Source: Elymus sibiricus
Lineage: Eukaryota > Streptophyta > Magnoliopsida > Poales > Poaceae
Assembly (NCBI GenBank): GCA_039707655.1
Contig: CM077673.1
Span: 268,564,288-268,628,287, forward strand
Direction of reading: 5' to 3'
DNA: 64,000 nucleotides
Translations under genes and position numbers: made by a program
Notes under the pieces: model-generated
Told to the model about the DNA's origin: nothing
Database searches by the model: none
What the model saw: the letters and a program-made list of their open reading frames with translations, nothing else
Shown here: in pieces, positions 22,901 to 33,216 of the stretch
How the letters are laid out: every line of letters begins with the position of its first letter
Numbering within the stretch: the first letter of the stretch is position 1

Positions 22901-23783
22901 GCCTTCCCCCATCACCATTCGACCTCGTTCATCTTGGTGGCCAAGATGGCGTTCACCTTGCTCGCCACCTGCACCGCCTTCAGCTCCTTGGTGGAGATCC
23001 GGCAAGGGTCGCGCCGCCCTCCCATCTGGCAGATGAGGTGTGGCTGGCGCTGCAGCGGCTGCACCCGGCGCGCCACCATCGTAGCCAGGAGGTCCGCGGC
23101 CGTCAGCCCCTCCATTCTGGTCATCACCACCAGGCGCTAGCAGAGCCGGTCCGCCGTCTCGAGCGCTCCGGCCGGAGGTGTCCTCCAGTTCAGCATCGCG
23201 ACCGGCGGCTGGTTGACGAAGTGAGGGAGGTTGATGTAGTCCTCCCCCGGCTTCATGTTCTTCACGTAGAAGAACCCTTTCTGCCAGTTCTTCACCGAAT
23301 CCTGCAAGGGGAGTTACGGGAACCCGGCTCCGGCGCGGAAGTGGATTAGGGCGGCTCCGCAGGCGGTCATGACCTTCTGGCCGGTTGCCGGGTCCTTTAC
23401 CGTCTGGCGCTTGAGGTAGAAGAGCCGGCACCAGAGGTCCAGGCGCGGCTCCACCCCCAGGAAGCCCTCGCAGAGGGAGACGAACGCCGCCAGCTGCAGG
23501 ACGGCGTTGGCGGCCAGGTGGTGCGGCTGCAGCCCGAAACGCGTGAGGAACTGCCGGAAGAACATGCTCGCCGGCAGGCTGAGCCCGCGGAGGAAGTGCT
23601 CGGCGAAAACCACCACCTCGCCCTCCCGCGGGGTCGGCGCATTCTCCGCCTCGGCGATGCGCGCCTCCAGGTGCTTCGCCGATGGCAGCTTGCGGCGATG
23701 GCGGAGGTGCTCGATGAAATGCTCGTTGACGTTGCTGCCATCCCACACCCCCTTGCTCGCCATCTCCCTCGAGGGTTTCATGG
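19927..23783 (-). pseudogene. Antisense multi-exon gene of Element 2, PF04195-like
   Basis: The minus-strand ATG at about 23783 (MKPSREMASKGVWDG) opens the PF04195-type domain: FFRQFLTRFGLQPHHLAANAV, VSLCEGFLGVEPRLDLWCRLF, KNWQKGFFYVKN and PPVAMLNWR. Stops at about 23320 (TAA) and 23137-23139 (TAG) break exon 1, which ends at donor GTACGT near 22870. Later exons encode a basic patch (GGGGKKLRVAR, about 22350), Glu/Arg/Ala-rich coiled coils (22230-21700; 20940-20750) and a conserved acidic C-terminus (WDEYVSERTADGVVIPEDP) ending at 19927. It spans the whole interval between pol and the 3' LTR. Function is unknown. Internal exon borders are approximate. Confidence 0.7.
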
Positions 23784-24374
23784 CCGCGGCGGTGGGGCGC
23801 AAGGGCTCGGTCGAGGTGCGGCTCCCAGCGACGGCGGGCGGCGGTGCGGCGAGCGCAAGGCCCTCGGTCTCTTTCTCTCTCTCGCGAAATGGGGAGGGGA
23901 TAGGCGACGAGGACGAAGCACTGGGGTGGAGGAAACAAATGTGCCGTTCCGCTCCTCTCCCCACCATTTAAACCCCCGCGCGGGGGTAGTGGGGAGCGGA
24001 TTCGTCGCGCACGATCCCCACCACTTCCGCCACGCGCGGGAAGAGCAATAACGCATTTCGGGAACGCCAACCGACGGGCCGGGCCGTAGAAGATCTATGC
24101 GCACGGGCCGAGGCCGCGGCCGAAGTGGCCCTGCCCCACGGCCCGGTCTTGTCCTCCGCGTGGCTCGACAGGTCGCGGTTTGCTGCGCCTCCCCACGTGG
24201 TGCGCCTCCTCTGCCCGTCGGGGCATTCGAGGCGTCCGGCGAAGCATCGACCGGCTACGGAGCCAGCCCCCGCGTCTTCCGGCTACTGGATCGCGTACAA
24301 TACAAGACCACGAGACTCAAGCCGGTGAGGTCCGCCGCAGTTCACCGGCGGGCCTTCCCTGCTTCGGGGACTAC
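23784..24374 (-). promoter_or_regulatory. Probable antisense promoter region and polypurine tract (Element 2)
   Basis: On the minus strand a TATA-like TTTAAATGG (about 23964-23972) follows a GC-rich stretch and lies about 180 nt upstream of the antisense ATG. On the plus strand GCTTCGGGGACTAC (24361-24374) directly precedes the 3' LTR and is the polypurine tract. Otherwise GC-rich with no supported ORF. Confidence 0.5.
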
Positions 24375-25300
24375 TGACGGGGGGATAACCCCGGGGTAGC
24401 CTCAGCCAAGCCTTCACCCCAACTTTTCAAAAACAACTGCAGGACGAACCACCCCCCTGCAGTCCTGCTCCGCGTAGCCGGCTGCACCAATCGGCCGGCT
24501 AGGGGCGGAGACGCTTAGCCCCCTAGCCGGCGGTGCTGCAGGTACCGCGGTCAGAGCACGCGTGGCTACAGAGGCCCCCGTCGCATCGGGGGTCAGCGCC
24601 CGCATGGCCATAGTGGAGGCGACAGTGCCTCTGACCCCGGCCGACTGCGACCTGGCGGACGACATAGTGCCGGCATGCCCTCAACCACTCCATTACCTGC
24701 CCCGGCATGGCTACAGCGCGGCCTGCCGTACCGCTGACCGCGGCCGGCCGCCTCTAGATGACGCCCCGAAGGACGGCCCGTGCCGCGGTGTGACGGGCCC
24801 CAGGGCCCACCAGGCGGCCCCCCTCTGGCTCCCAACAGGACCCCGCAGCCGGCGGGCCCTACCGGCGACAAGACCCCCCAGCCGGGGGCCCCACGGCCGG
24901 CTAGAGAGACCGCCAGTTGGGGCCCCCCGGAACCTTCTACTCATATTGTATCCCGGGGGGTTGGCGTATAAAACCCCCCGAGGCTCCCCGATGCAGGGGG
25001 GCGATCACTTTTCCCTATAACACACACTCACACCCACGTAGAGAGGCAGAGAGGGCAGGCTATCCCCTTCTTCCTCCTCTACCCATATAGCTCAAGGAGC
25101 GCCATCGTAGCCCCTTTGGTTCATCAACCAGACCAACAGGACTAGGGGTATTACCTCCCACGGAGGGCCCTGAACCTGGGTACATCGCGTGTCCCGCACC
25201 GCTTGTCCCCAATCTCGCTCCCGGAGTCCACCGGCGTCCATCGGCCCCAACCACTCTCGATAAGCCTCCCCATGGCATCTGCAGTGAGAAAACGACGACA
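24375..25300 (+). repeat. Element 2 3' LTR
   Basis: 926 bp, TGACGGGGGGATAACC to AAACGACGACA, with TATAAAA at 24967-24973. It is followed by TCAGG, the second TSD copy. Confidence 0.92.
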
Positions 25301-25357
25301 TCAGGTGCCGCCCCCGCCTCACTACGACTTGGGACCGGACGGCTACTACGGATGGTG
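25301..25357 (+). pseudogene. ATHILA ORF, 3' end after the Element 2 insertion
   Basis: After the duplicated TCAGG, the frame interrupted at 11782 resumes (PPPPHYDLGPDGYYGW) and stops with TGA at 25355-25357. It shows that Element 2 landed within the last 20 codons or so of ORF2. Confidence 0.75.
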
Positions 25358-27471
25358 ATTACCAAGCTAGGCCAAAAGCCTAAGCTTGGGGAATACGTAT
25401 TTCCACCGACATTACATTCATGTTCGCACATTTCATTCCAGTTGTCGGTGTTCATACTTTTTCATTGTAATATCCATGCTAGATTTGTTTTCACGCTTTC
25501 TTCTTGTGTGTTCTAAAAACTTTGAGAAAACCCAAAAATATTTCCTACTTCTTTTTAGTTTTTCTTTCTAGCTTAGTTTAATTGTTGCATCAAAAGAAAA
25601 CCCAAAAAGATTTCTCGCTTCTTCTTTTACTTGTTGGGAGCTTTCCCGTGTAAATAGTTTTTCTCGTTTTTGTTTTTCCTCTTTAATTCGCTTCCTTAAA
25701 GAAAAACCAAAAACTGCAAAAATATTTCAGTGTGTTTCTCTGAAATTCATTTCTTTTTACTCGAGTCATACCTAGGAGAAGACCACGATGAAATTGTTGA
25801 GTGGTTCTCATCTACATTATCGTCTATCTAACAAAGAAACCATATTCCCTTGTCTTCTCCTCTTGAATAAAATGTTTGCAGATTCCAGCTTAGTCCACGG
25901 CACTCTTGCACTATTATTATTCTCTTATCATTCGGTCGTGCAAGTGAAAGGCAATAATGACGACATTTGATGAATTGACTGTGGCAGAGAAAGGCGGGTA
26001 TGAACTCAACTTGTTTTTGTTTTTGTAAATATGTTTAACCTAGTATCCCTTGATTCAGCTCATTATGATCAAACATGTTTGCAATGACCAGTAGAGATTA
26101 TAGTTGTTCATGCCATGCTTAAGTAGCTAGGAGTGGATAATGATTTATCTTGGGTGTCAACATGCATTAAAATGGTTATGATGTGGTATGATGATGTGGT
26201 ATCATCCTCTGAATGTTTCAAGTGGCTTGACTTGGCACATGTTCACGCATGTAGTTGAATCAAAACCAACATAGCCTTCATGATATTTATGTTCATGGTG
26301 TCTATATCCTACTCATGCTAGTATTCAATGTTGATTATATGTAATGCATGTTCATGACCGTCTTCGCGCTGTAGCTAGCCGCTTCTCAACCTAACTGCTA
26401 GCCTTCGCCTGTACTAAGCAGGAATACTGCTTGTGCATCAAAACTCCTAAACCAAGTTATGCCAGATGAGTCCACTGTATCTACCTATATGTGGTATTAC
26501 CCTGCCGCTCCAAGTAAATTTGCATGTGCCACATCTAAAAATTCAAATGAACATCTGTTTTGTGTGCCTGGACCGCTCATGGAGCGACAAGGGGTGGTCA
26601 GTATCTTCCATGCTAAGCGGGCTATTCTCATGATGAGTGTTTATTCACTTGTCCTTACACGAGAGGGGCGGTAATAGGGATTCCCAGTCCCGAAATCAAA
26701 AATCAAAAATAATTAAACAAAACTCCCCCAGGAATGTTGTTGGTTTGGACGGTACCCGTGGATGCGGCTTGCCGTGGAGTGTGATTGTTGGTGGAGGGGG
26801 AGTAAACCTTTACTTTTACCGCTTGGGAACCGCCGCTAATTTGTTTAGCATGGAAGATATTTATAACTCTTGGTCGTGACATTGACAGGAAGGGTGTACC
26901 TCCCAAAATTATATCTATCTCTATTTTAAACGTTGAGCTCTGCCACCGTCGCAAATCCATGCTTCCCTCTGCGAAGGGACTATCTATTTACTTTTATGTT
27001 GAGTCACCACCTTCTCAAATAAGCGCCAGACCAAAGAGCACTATTGTCATCCTCATGCATTTTGTATAGTTGATGTTGGGTGTAGCATGACTGGATCTTT
27101 TCTACCATGAATTACAATGTTTAGTCGCTGCTTGAACTTTGGAGGTGCTCTGCATTTATGTTTTGCGGTCTCAGAAAGGGCTGGCGAGATACCACTATTG
27201 TCATATTGTATCACGATCGTTTTGACAAAATGTTGGCGCTTGAGATATCTTATTATTGCTCGCTAGTTGCTTGTGTTATTGATATGAGTAAATATAATTC
27301 CTAAGAGTTATTGTTGACATGGTTAGTCATAATCTTTGCTGAAAACCTGGGTGCTACTTAAGCATATATATGTAAACAAGAACAAAAGAATTCATAAAAG
27401 TTTTTCTTTATCACTTTCAGTTTATCAACTGAATTGCTTGAGGACAAGAAAAGGTTTAAGCTTGGGAGAGT
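25358..27471 (+). other. 3' non-coding internal region and PPT of Element 1
   Basis: About 2.1 kb with no conserved ORF. It opens with AAGCCTAAGCTTGGGGAA (25377-25394), a PPT-like purine run. It contains a CCCTCTGCGAAGGG motif (26964-26978) shared with Element A at 51354-51368. It ends with AAGCTTGGGAGAGT just before the 3' LTR, the expected polypurine tract. Short open frames here (for example 26459-26674) have no recognisable domain. Confidence 0.7.
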
Positions 27472-28820
27472 TGATACGTCTCCAACTTATCTACTTTTCC
27501 TCACCCTTTTGCCCTAGTTTTGGACTCTAATTTGCATGATTTGAATGAAACTAACCCGGACTGACGCTGTTTTCAGCAGAACTACCATGGTGTTGTTTTT
27601 GTGCAGAAATAAAAGTTCTTGGAATGGAACGAAACTTTTTGGAGATTTATTTTGGAAAATATAAAAAATACTGGAGCCAAAAAACACCGGAGAGGGGGCT
27701 GGCGCGCCCTGGTGGGTTGTGCCCACCTCGGGGCCCCACTTGCCCTATCTCCGCCACTATAAATTCCTAAATTTGGAGGAAAAATGAGAGAGAAAGAATT
27801 ATCGCGTTTTACGATACGGAGCCACCGCCACCTCCTGTTCTTCATCGGGAGGCCAGATCTGGAGCCCGTTTGGGGATCCAGACAGGGGAATCTGCGGTCT
27901 TCGTCATCACCAACCTTTCTCCATCGCCAATTCCATGATGCTCCCCACTGAGAGTGAGTAATTCCTTCGTAGGCTTGCTGGTCGGTGAGGAGTTGGATGA
28001 GATTCATCACGTAATCAAGTTAGTTTTGTTAGGGCTAGATCACTAGTATCCATTATGTTCTGAGATTGATGTTGCTATGACTTTGCTATGCCTAATGCTT
28101 GTCACTAGGGCCCGAGTCCCATGATTTCAGATCTGAACCGTTTATGTTAGCATCTCTATATCCATGTTCTTTATCCGATCTTGCCTAGTCATAGGCACCT
28201 ATTACGTGTTATGATCCGTCAACCCCATAGTGACAATATTTGGGATACTTCGTGGTGATGACCGTAGTTTGAGGAGTTCATGTATTCGCCATGTGTTAAT
28301 GCTTTGTTCCGGTTCTCTATTAAAAGGAGGCCTTAATATCCCTTAGTTTCCTTATGGACCCCGCTGCCACGGGAGGGTAGGACAAAAGTTCTTTTCCATA
28401 AGCACGTATGACTATTTACGGAATACATGCCTACATTACATTGATGAACTGAGCTAGTTCTGTATCGCCCTAGGTTATGACTATTACATGATGAATATCA
28501 TCCAACGAGTTACCGATCCAGTGCCTACGACCTTTCCACTTATTGCTCTTGCTAAGTTACTACTGTTGTTGCTGCTGTTCCAACTGCTACAAAACTATTG
28601 CTACTACTGTTACTATTGCTACTGCTATCAAAACTATCATATTACTGTGCTACTGATCACTCTACTGCAGATATTTAATCTCTAGGTATGGTTGAATTGA
28701 CAACTCAACTGCTAATACTCTCAAGTATTCTTTGGCTCCCCTTTGTGTCGAATCTATAAATTTGGGTTGAATATTCTACCCTCAAAAACTGTTGTGATCC
28801 CCTATACTTGTGGGTTATCA
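27472..28820 (+). repeat. Element 1 3' LTR
   Basis: 1,349 bp, TGATACGTCTCCAAC to TTGTGGGTTATCA, with TATAAATT at 27758-27765. Relative to the 5' LTR it lacks the left arm of the palindrome (net 22 bp), 12 bp near 28388 and 12 bp near 28612. Confidence 0.92.
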
Positions 28821-28825
28821 GCAAC

Positions 28826-28988
28826 CCTTGTAATCGAGATCTCAACAGCGATAAACAACACATAGCAGGAGTAGGGGGGCCGAACCTGTGTAAATTGTCT
28901 CTCTCATTCCAATCAACCCCATCCAAGGCTTCGCCTAGCCGCCATGGCCTCGCAACTAAGTTCTCTCATGAGGACACTTGCCGTGACA
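28826..28988 (+). repeat. 3' LTR of the second Gypsy element, right part
   Basis: Continues the LTR broken at 6032: CCTTGTAATCGAGATCTC onward, ending CTTGCCGTGACA. The right end is set at the last CA before sequence of different character and could be off by some bases. It cannot be confirmed by TSD because the left end of this element is missing. Confidence 0.6.
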
Positions 28989-29750
28989 ACCCCACGTCAT
29001 CGTCCACCCTGCTTACTTGAATGTAAGATTCTTCAAAAGGGACAACATTGAGATTACGTATGGCAACTGTGTCGACTGGGGTGTGGGGCATGATCTTATG
29101 ACTTGTAATAATGAATTGTGTATCACACTTAACATGTCATGATCATTACAACTACGAGGATGTTTTGTGTACACAAGATCATTCTGAACCAATGCAAAAC
29201 ATGACATGCATTTCAGCGCACTAGTGTTGTACCGCATCCCTCGTCTTTTTCTTGTTCTTCCTCTTCTTCACAAGTACATGATCTACATGGTACGTCAATG
29301 CACCATCCATCTTGTCCTTCTTTGAACACTTCACTGGCGGTGTAGGAGTCTTAAATAGTTCAACCATGTATGGCTTAAACCTCGTCGACCACATATGCTC
29401 CATGGCCTCTATGTTGTAATACGGGCAGGCCATGTTATACCAATTCAAAAAGTGATGCCTGCATGTGACCATCAGATGCGAGCACAGCTCATGGTAAACC
29501 ATGTTCATATGAGAGCTCCAAATTTTGTTCGCTAGGTTAACCTCATTAATCCGACCACCCAATGGTTACCCGACACTGTTCTGACCGCCCGCCTCTTGTA
29601 CCGAGTAATTATGTTTTTCCGGATCATATGTCCTTACCAACTGACTTGATCTGTTGTGACACTAGTCGCTCACTGACCATTCAAGGCCACCGTCAGTCAG
29701 TGCGGTTGCCATCGCCATCCGTGTGACATTGATAAATCCATTTCGCATCA
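28989..29750. other. Unassigned sequence between two elements
   Basis: About 760 bp of moderate GC with no LTR features. It holds one minus-strand open frame (29221-29562), described separately. It is the flank of the second Gypsy element on its right and of Element A on its left. It may be the oldest host DNA in the left half of the window. Confidence 0.5.
29221..29562 (-). pseudogene. Unrecognised protein fragment
   Basis: A minus-strand frame of about 110 codons. A stop lies just upstream and no ATG is present at the 5' end, so it is a truncated remnant. The chain contains CSHLMVTCRHHFLNWYNMA, an EHMWSTRFKPYMVELF segment and a strongly basic C-terminal tail (KKRKNKKK). The composition (Cys/His plus basic tail) suggests a DNA- or RNA-associated protein such as part of a transposon-encoded factor, but I do not recognise a family. 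It could also be chance. Confidence 0.3.
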
Positions 29751-31234
29751 TGATTTCCTATCAATATTTATAGTATTCTTGTCCATTATTCCACGTTACG
29801 ATTCAATTCTTATGTCTTTTCTCTCTGAATTTAGAAGGTACATCACAAAGAGGGAAATTGCCAGGAACTGGAATTCTGGACCTAAAAACCAAGAAGGGTG
29901 AAAATTCAGTGAACTCCAAATGACCTGAAACTTCACAGAGAATTTTTGTGGAATATATCTGAAATTATGGAGCAAAAATATACCATAGGGGGGCTACCTG
30001 CTGGCCACAAGCCAACAGGGCACGCCCACCCCCTAGGCATGCCCCAATAGCTTGTGGGCCCCTCGTAGGGGCCCCGGCCTCCCTCTTCTGCTATAAGATG
30101 TGTTTTTACCTAGAAAAAAGCAACTTTTAGGATGAAGCGCCAAGATCTCGAGGTGGAAACCTGGGCAGAGGCCCTGTTGCACTCCGGCAGGGTGATTCTA
30201 CAGGGGAAATCTCTCTCCGGGAGGGTGAGATCCAAGCCATCGTCATCACCAACGCTCCCTCCTTAGTGGGAGGACCAATCTTCATCAACATCTTCACCAG
30301 CACCATCTCATCTCAAAACCCTAGTTCATCTCTTGTACTCAATCTTTGTCTCAAAGCCTTAGTTTGGTACCTGTGGGTTACTAGTAGTCTTGATTACATC
30401 TTGTAGTTGATGCTTGTTGGTTTATTTGGTGGAAGATATTATGTTCAGATCTTGATCACCATTACTACACCTCTGATCTTGAACATGTTGATGACGTGTG
30501 AGTAGTTACTTTTGTTTCTGAGGACATGGGAGAAGTCTTGTTATAAGTAACCATGTGAAGTTGGTATTCGTTCGGTATTTTGATGATATGTATGTTGATG
30601 CTTCCTTTAGTGGTGTCGTGTGAACGTCGACTACATGACACTTCACCATCTAATGGGACTAAGGGAAAGCATTGTGGAGTAATAAGTAGATGATGCTAGA
30701 GTGATAGAAGCTTAAACCCTAGTTTATGCATTATTTTGTGAGGGGTTGATTTGGATCCATATGTTTCATGCTATAGTTAGATTTATCTTAATTCTTGTTT
30801 CGTAGTTGCGGATGCTTGCGAGACATAGTAATCATAAGTGGGTTGCTTGTTCAAGTAAGAACATCACCTTAGCACCGGTCCACCCACATATCAAATTATC
30901 AAAGTAACGAAAGCGAATCAACTAAACATGATGAACATGGCTAGATGAAAATTCCTATTTGTCCTCGAGAGCGTTGTGCTTTATATAAGAGTTCCTTTAG
31001 GCATGTCCTTTGCTATAAAAATAATTGGCCTATCTTTCTCACACTTGCTACTATTGTTACTTGTCACATGTTACGAGTTATCTTGCTACAAAATTATTTA
31101 TCACTGTTATTCCCAGCACTTGCAGAGAATATCTTCCTGAAAACTGATAATCATTTCCTCCTCCTGCTCGTTGGGTTTGACACTCTTACTTATCGAAAGG
31201 ACTACAATTGATCCCCTATACTTGTGGGTCATCA
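29751..31234 (+). repeat. 5' LTR of Element A (Athila-like)
   Basis: The right end is clear (ACTTGTGGGTCATCA at 31234, followed by a PBS). The left end is less certain and is placed at TGATTTCCTATCAAT. It includes a GC-rich inverted repeat (30003-30060, arms CCACAAGCC and GCTTGTGGG) and a TATA-like CTATAAG at about 30092. The 3' part (GGGTTTGACACTC, CTTATCGAAAGG, CAATTGATCCCC) closely matches the end of the LTRs of the tandem element at 33217 and 39236. Its 3' partner LTR lies outside the window. Confidence 0.75.
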
Positions 31235-31245
31235 AGAATATTTTC

Positions 31246-31263
31246 TAGCACCTTTGACGGGGA
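31246..31263 (+). other. Degenerate tRNA-Asp-type primer-binding site (Element A)
   Basis: TAGCACCTTTGACGGGGA matches the tRNA-Asp complement at 14 of 18 positions. It sits 11 nt after the LTR, the same spacing as in Element 1. Two of the changes are G to A. Confidence 0.65.
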
Positions 31264-31339
31264 GTGAAGCGCCTTTGGTGAGTGGAATTTGGTAAGAAAA
31301 CATTTTCGGTACGTGCTGAAATTTACTGTTCGTGTTGCT

Positions 31340-31415
31340 ATGGATGATCATCCTTCGAACGGTTTGTTCGGGGCATCTCCGCCTCGAGCGAAAGTGGTAA
31401 GAGTCGTTCCTTAAC
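31340..31415 (+). pseudogene. gag: gag start of Element A, before the tandem insertion
   Basis: ATG at 31340 (MDDHPSNGLFGASPPRAKVV), the typical N-terminus of this Gag type. A TAA codon occurs at 31412-31414 just before CCTAATCATCCT, where P-N-H-P is expected. The rest of gag resumes at 40763 (YVRETAS). Only a few codons appear to be missing between the two pieces. Confidence 0.7.
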
Positions 31416-31756
31416 CTAATCATCCTAAAGGCAAATCTTGGCACATTATTTTTATAATACAAGGGATTTATACAAGGGGATAATTATTTTTGTTGAAAAG
31501 TTTCTGTAATTAGGATTCACAAAGTTTCCATGGGCATGAACAAAATTCAAGGAGCTCCCCCACTTCAACGGTGCTCGTCCTTCTTACTTTCACTTCTCTT
31601 TTTGAAAAAGTTTTAGGTTCCCCTCTTTATTTTTTTTGTTTTTGAACTATATAAAAGCACTCAACAGAAATAAAAGACTCTCTAAAACTTCCGGGTTGTC
31701 TCCCTGGCAGCGCTTTCTTTAAAGCCATTAAGCTAGGCATAAAGTGCTCAAATAGT

Positions 31757-33092
31757 TCATCCACCCGGATCCCAAGGTATATCAAAGCCAATTTTAATTA
31801 ACAATGATTTGTAATTTAGTAGTGAGCACAAAGTAACATATATCATGCAACAACGAAGTCTAACTCTCTTCCTATGCATCGGCATGTCATAAAAGAACAA
31901 TTCATGCACATCAAGTAAAGGCCAATACATAGCATAAGCAGTTTCTTGCAATTTTATCGTATTGGAAACATAGAGATGTGGAGATGTAGTTCCTCTCTCA
32001 TAATAATTGCAAGTAGGAGCAGCAAGCACATGCATATTATATCCATCAAAATCATCATGTGTAATAGTAGAAGGCAACCCATCAATATAATCCCTAATAG
32101 GAGCAAACTTCTCCGATATAGTGTAGTTGGGAGAATTCAAAACAATAATAGGACTATCATGCGTGGGTGCAATAGCAACAATTTCATGTTTATAATAAGG
32201 AACTATAGCAAGTTCATTTCCATAAGCATCATTCATATTGGCATCATGGCCACAAGTATAGCAAGCATCAATTTCATCAAAAAGGGATATTTCAAATGAA
32301 TCCAAGGGATCATAGCAATCAACATAGCATTCATCCTTCGTAAGCACGAAGGGAAATTAAACAATGTATGGGTTGAAGAGTTACTCTCATTAGAAGGTGG
32401 GCACGGGTAGCTAGTCCGCTCTTCCTCCTTTTGTTCTTCGCTCTCCTCGTCATCTTTTTCATCAAATGAGCTCACAGTGTCATCATTTTCTTCTTCCATA
32501 GTTTCCTGCAAAATATTAGTCTCCTCTTGGACAGCGGAGGAGTCCTCAATATATGGCTTCACATAAGCATTGGAAGCATAGTTTTCATAGCAATATTTAA
32601 GTATGGCAAAACTTTCAGATTTGTAAAGAGTAGCACCATACTTTTCAATCAAAGAAGCAATTTCATAGGCACCCTTAAAAGCAAGAAATTCTTCAATTTG
32701 CTCAATATCATAGTAATTATAAACACCCTTGGCATAAGAAGATACGATTCCATTATCCTTAAACTCGCATTGATAGGGAAGGTGTTTTTTAGGGTCTTCA
32801 GAACAACAAGTAAAATCATAAATTTCGCATAAATTCCAATCATAGCATTGCAAAGTATTAATATGATGCCATAAAAGTTTCCTTTTTGAGATAAGCGGTG
32901 TCGCACATAATAAGCATGCTCATTTAATGATTTGTCCTCAACTAAGCTAGTTTGGGTTTCAGCACGAGCATAAACGGATCGAAGATGATCCAAGTAAAAA
33001 GCTTCAACAGTGTGATAGATTTTGGGTGGTTCTTCAACCATTGGTGTAGTAGGTTCAACTATTTTTTTTGGTATTTCATGTTCCATATCCAT
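31757..33092 (-). pseudogene. Unknown-function ORF of the non-autonomous element, copy A (two frameshifts)
   Basis: Same gene as at 37764-39059. It starts MDMEHEIPKKIVEPTTP (ATG at 33092) and keeps the first 70 codons. A one-base loss in a C run near 32879 and a one-base G loss near 32341 split it into three frames. The C-terminus ends FDIPWDPGG. The upstream start region is better preserved here than in copy B. Confidence 0.8.
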
Positions 33093-33187
33093 AACTAAAG
33101 ATTGAGAACAACTTAGAACAGCAAATAAAATCTACTTAGTTATAAAGCAAACAAGCACCCACGAGAATATTCACCCCACGCTATTGC

Positions 33188-33205
33188 TCCCTGGCAGCGG
33201 CGCCA
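33188..33205 (-). other. Primer-binding site, tRNA-Asp type (copy A)
   Basis: The minus strand reads TGGCGCCGCTGCCAGGGA, 16 of 18 to the tRNA-Asp complement, 11 nt after the LTR end. Its presence after what should be a 3' LTR shows the internal region restarting. Confidence 0.85.
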
Positions 33206-33216
33206 GAAAAAGGTCT

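Larger units (their letters stand above)
11783..25300 (+). mobile_element. Element 2: Tat-type Gypsy retrotransposon with antisense gene
   Basis: 13,518 bp, LTRs 11783-12711 and 24375-25300, TSD TCAGG at 11778-11782 and 25301-25305. Order: LTR, PBS, gag, PR, RT, RNase H, second RNase H, integrase (plus strand), then a minus-strand PF04195-type gene, PPT (GCTTCGGGGACTAC), 3' LTR. The sequence is strongly GC-rich, unlike its AT-rich host Element 1. Gag-pol carries about a dozen stops and at least four frame changes, so this copy is inactive. The LTRs differ at about 53 of 925 positions by hand count (near 6%). Confidence 0.92.
6033..28820 (+). mobile_element. Element 1: Athila-type Gypsy element, non-autonomous (possibly Sabrina family)
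   Basis: Bounded by LTRs 6033-7426 and 27472-28820 with TSD GCAAC at 6028-6032 and 28821-28825. Removing Element 2 (11783-25300 plus one TSD) leaves about 9.3 kb. Order: 5' LTR, tRNA-Asp-type PBS, gag, aspartic protease region, spacer with a second promoter-like module, ATHILA ORF, long 3' untranslated internal part, PPT, 3' LTR. RT, RNase H and integrase are absent, with no remnant between the protease and the ATHILA ORF. It must therefore have depended on another element's pol. The LTRs differ at roughly 58 of about 1,340 aligned positions by hand count. The Sabrina assignment is from memory and uncertain. Confidence 0.9.
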
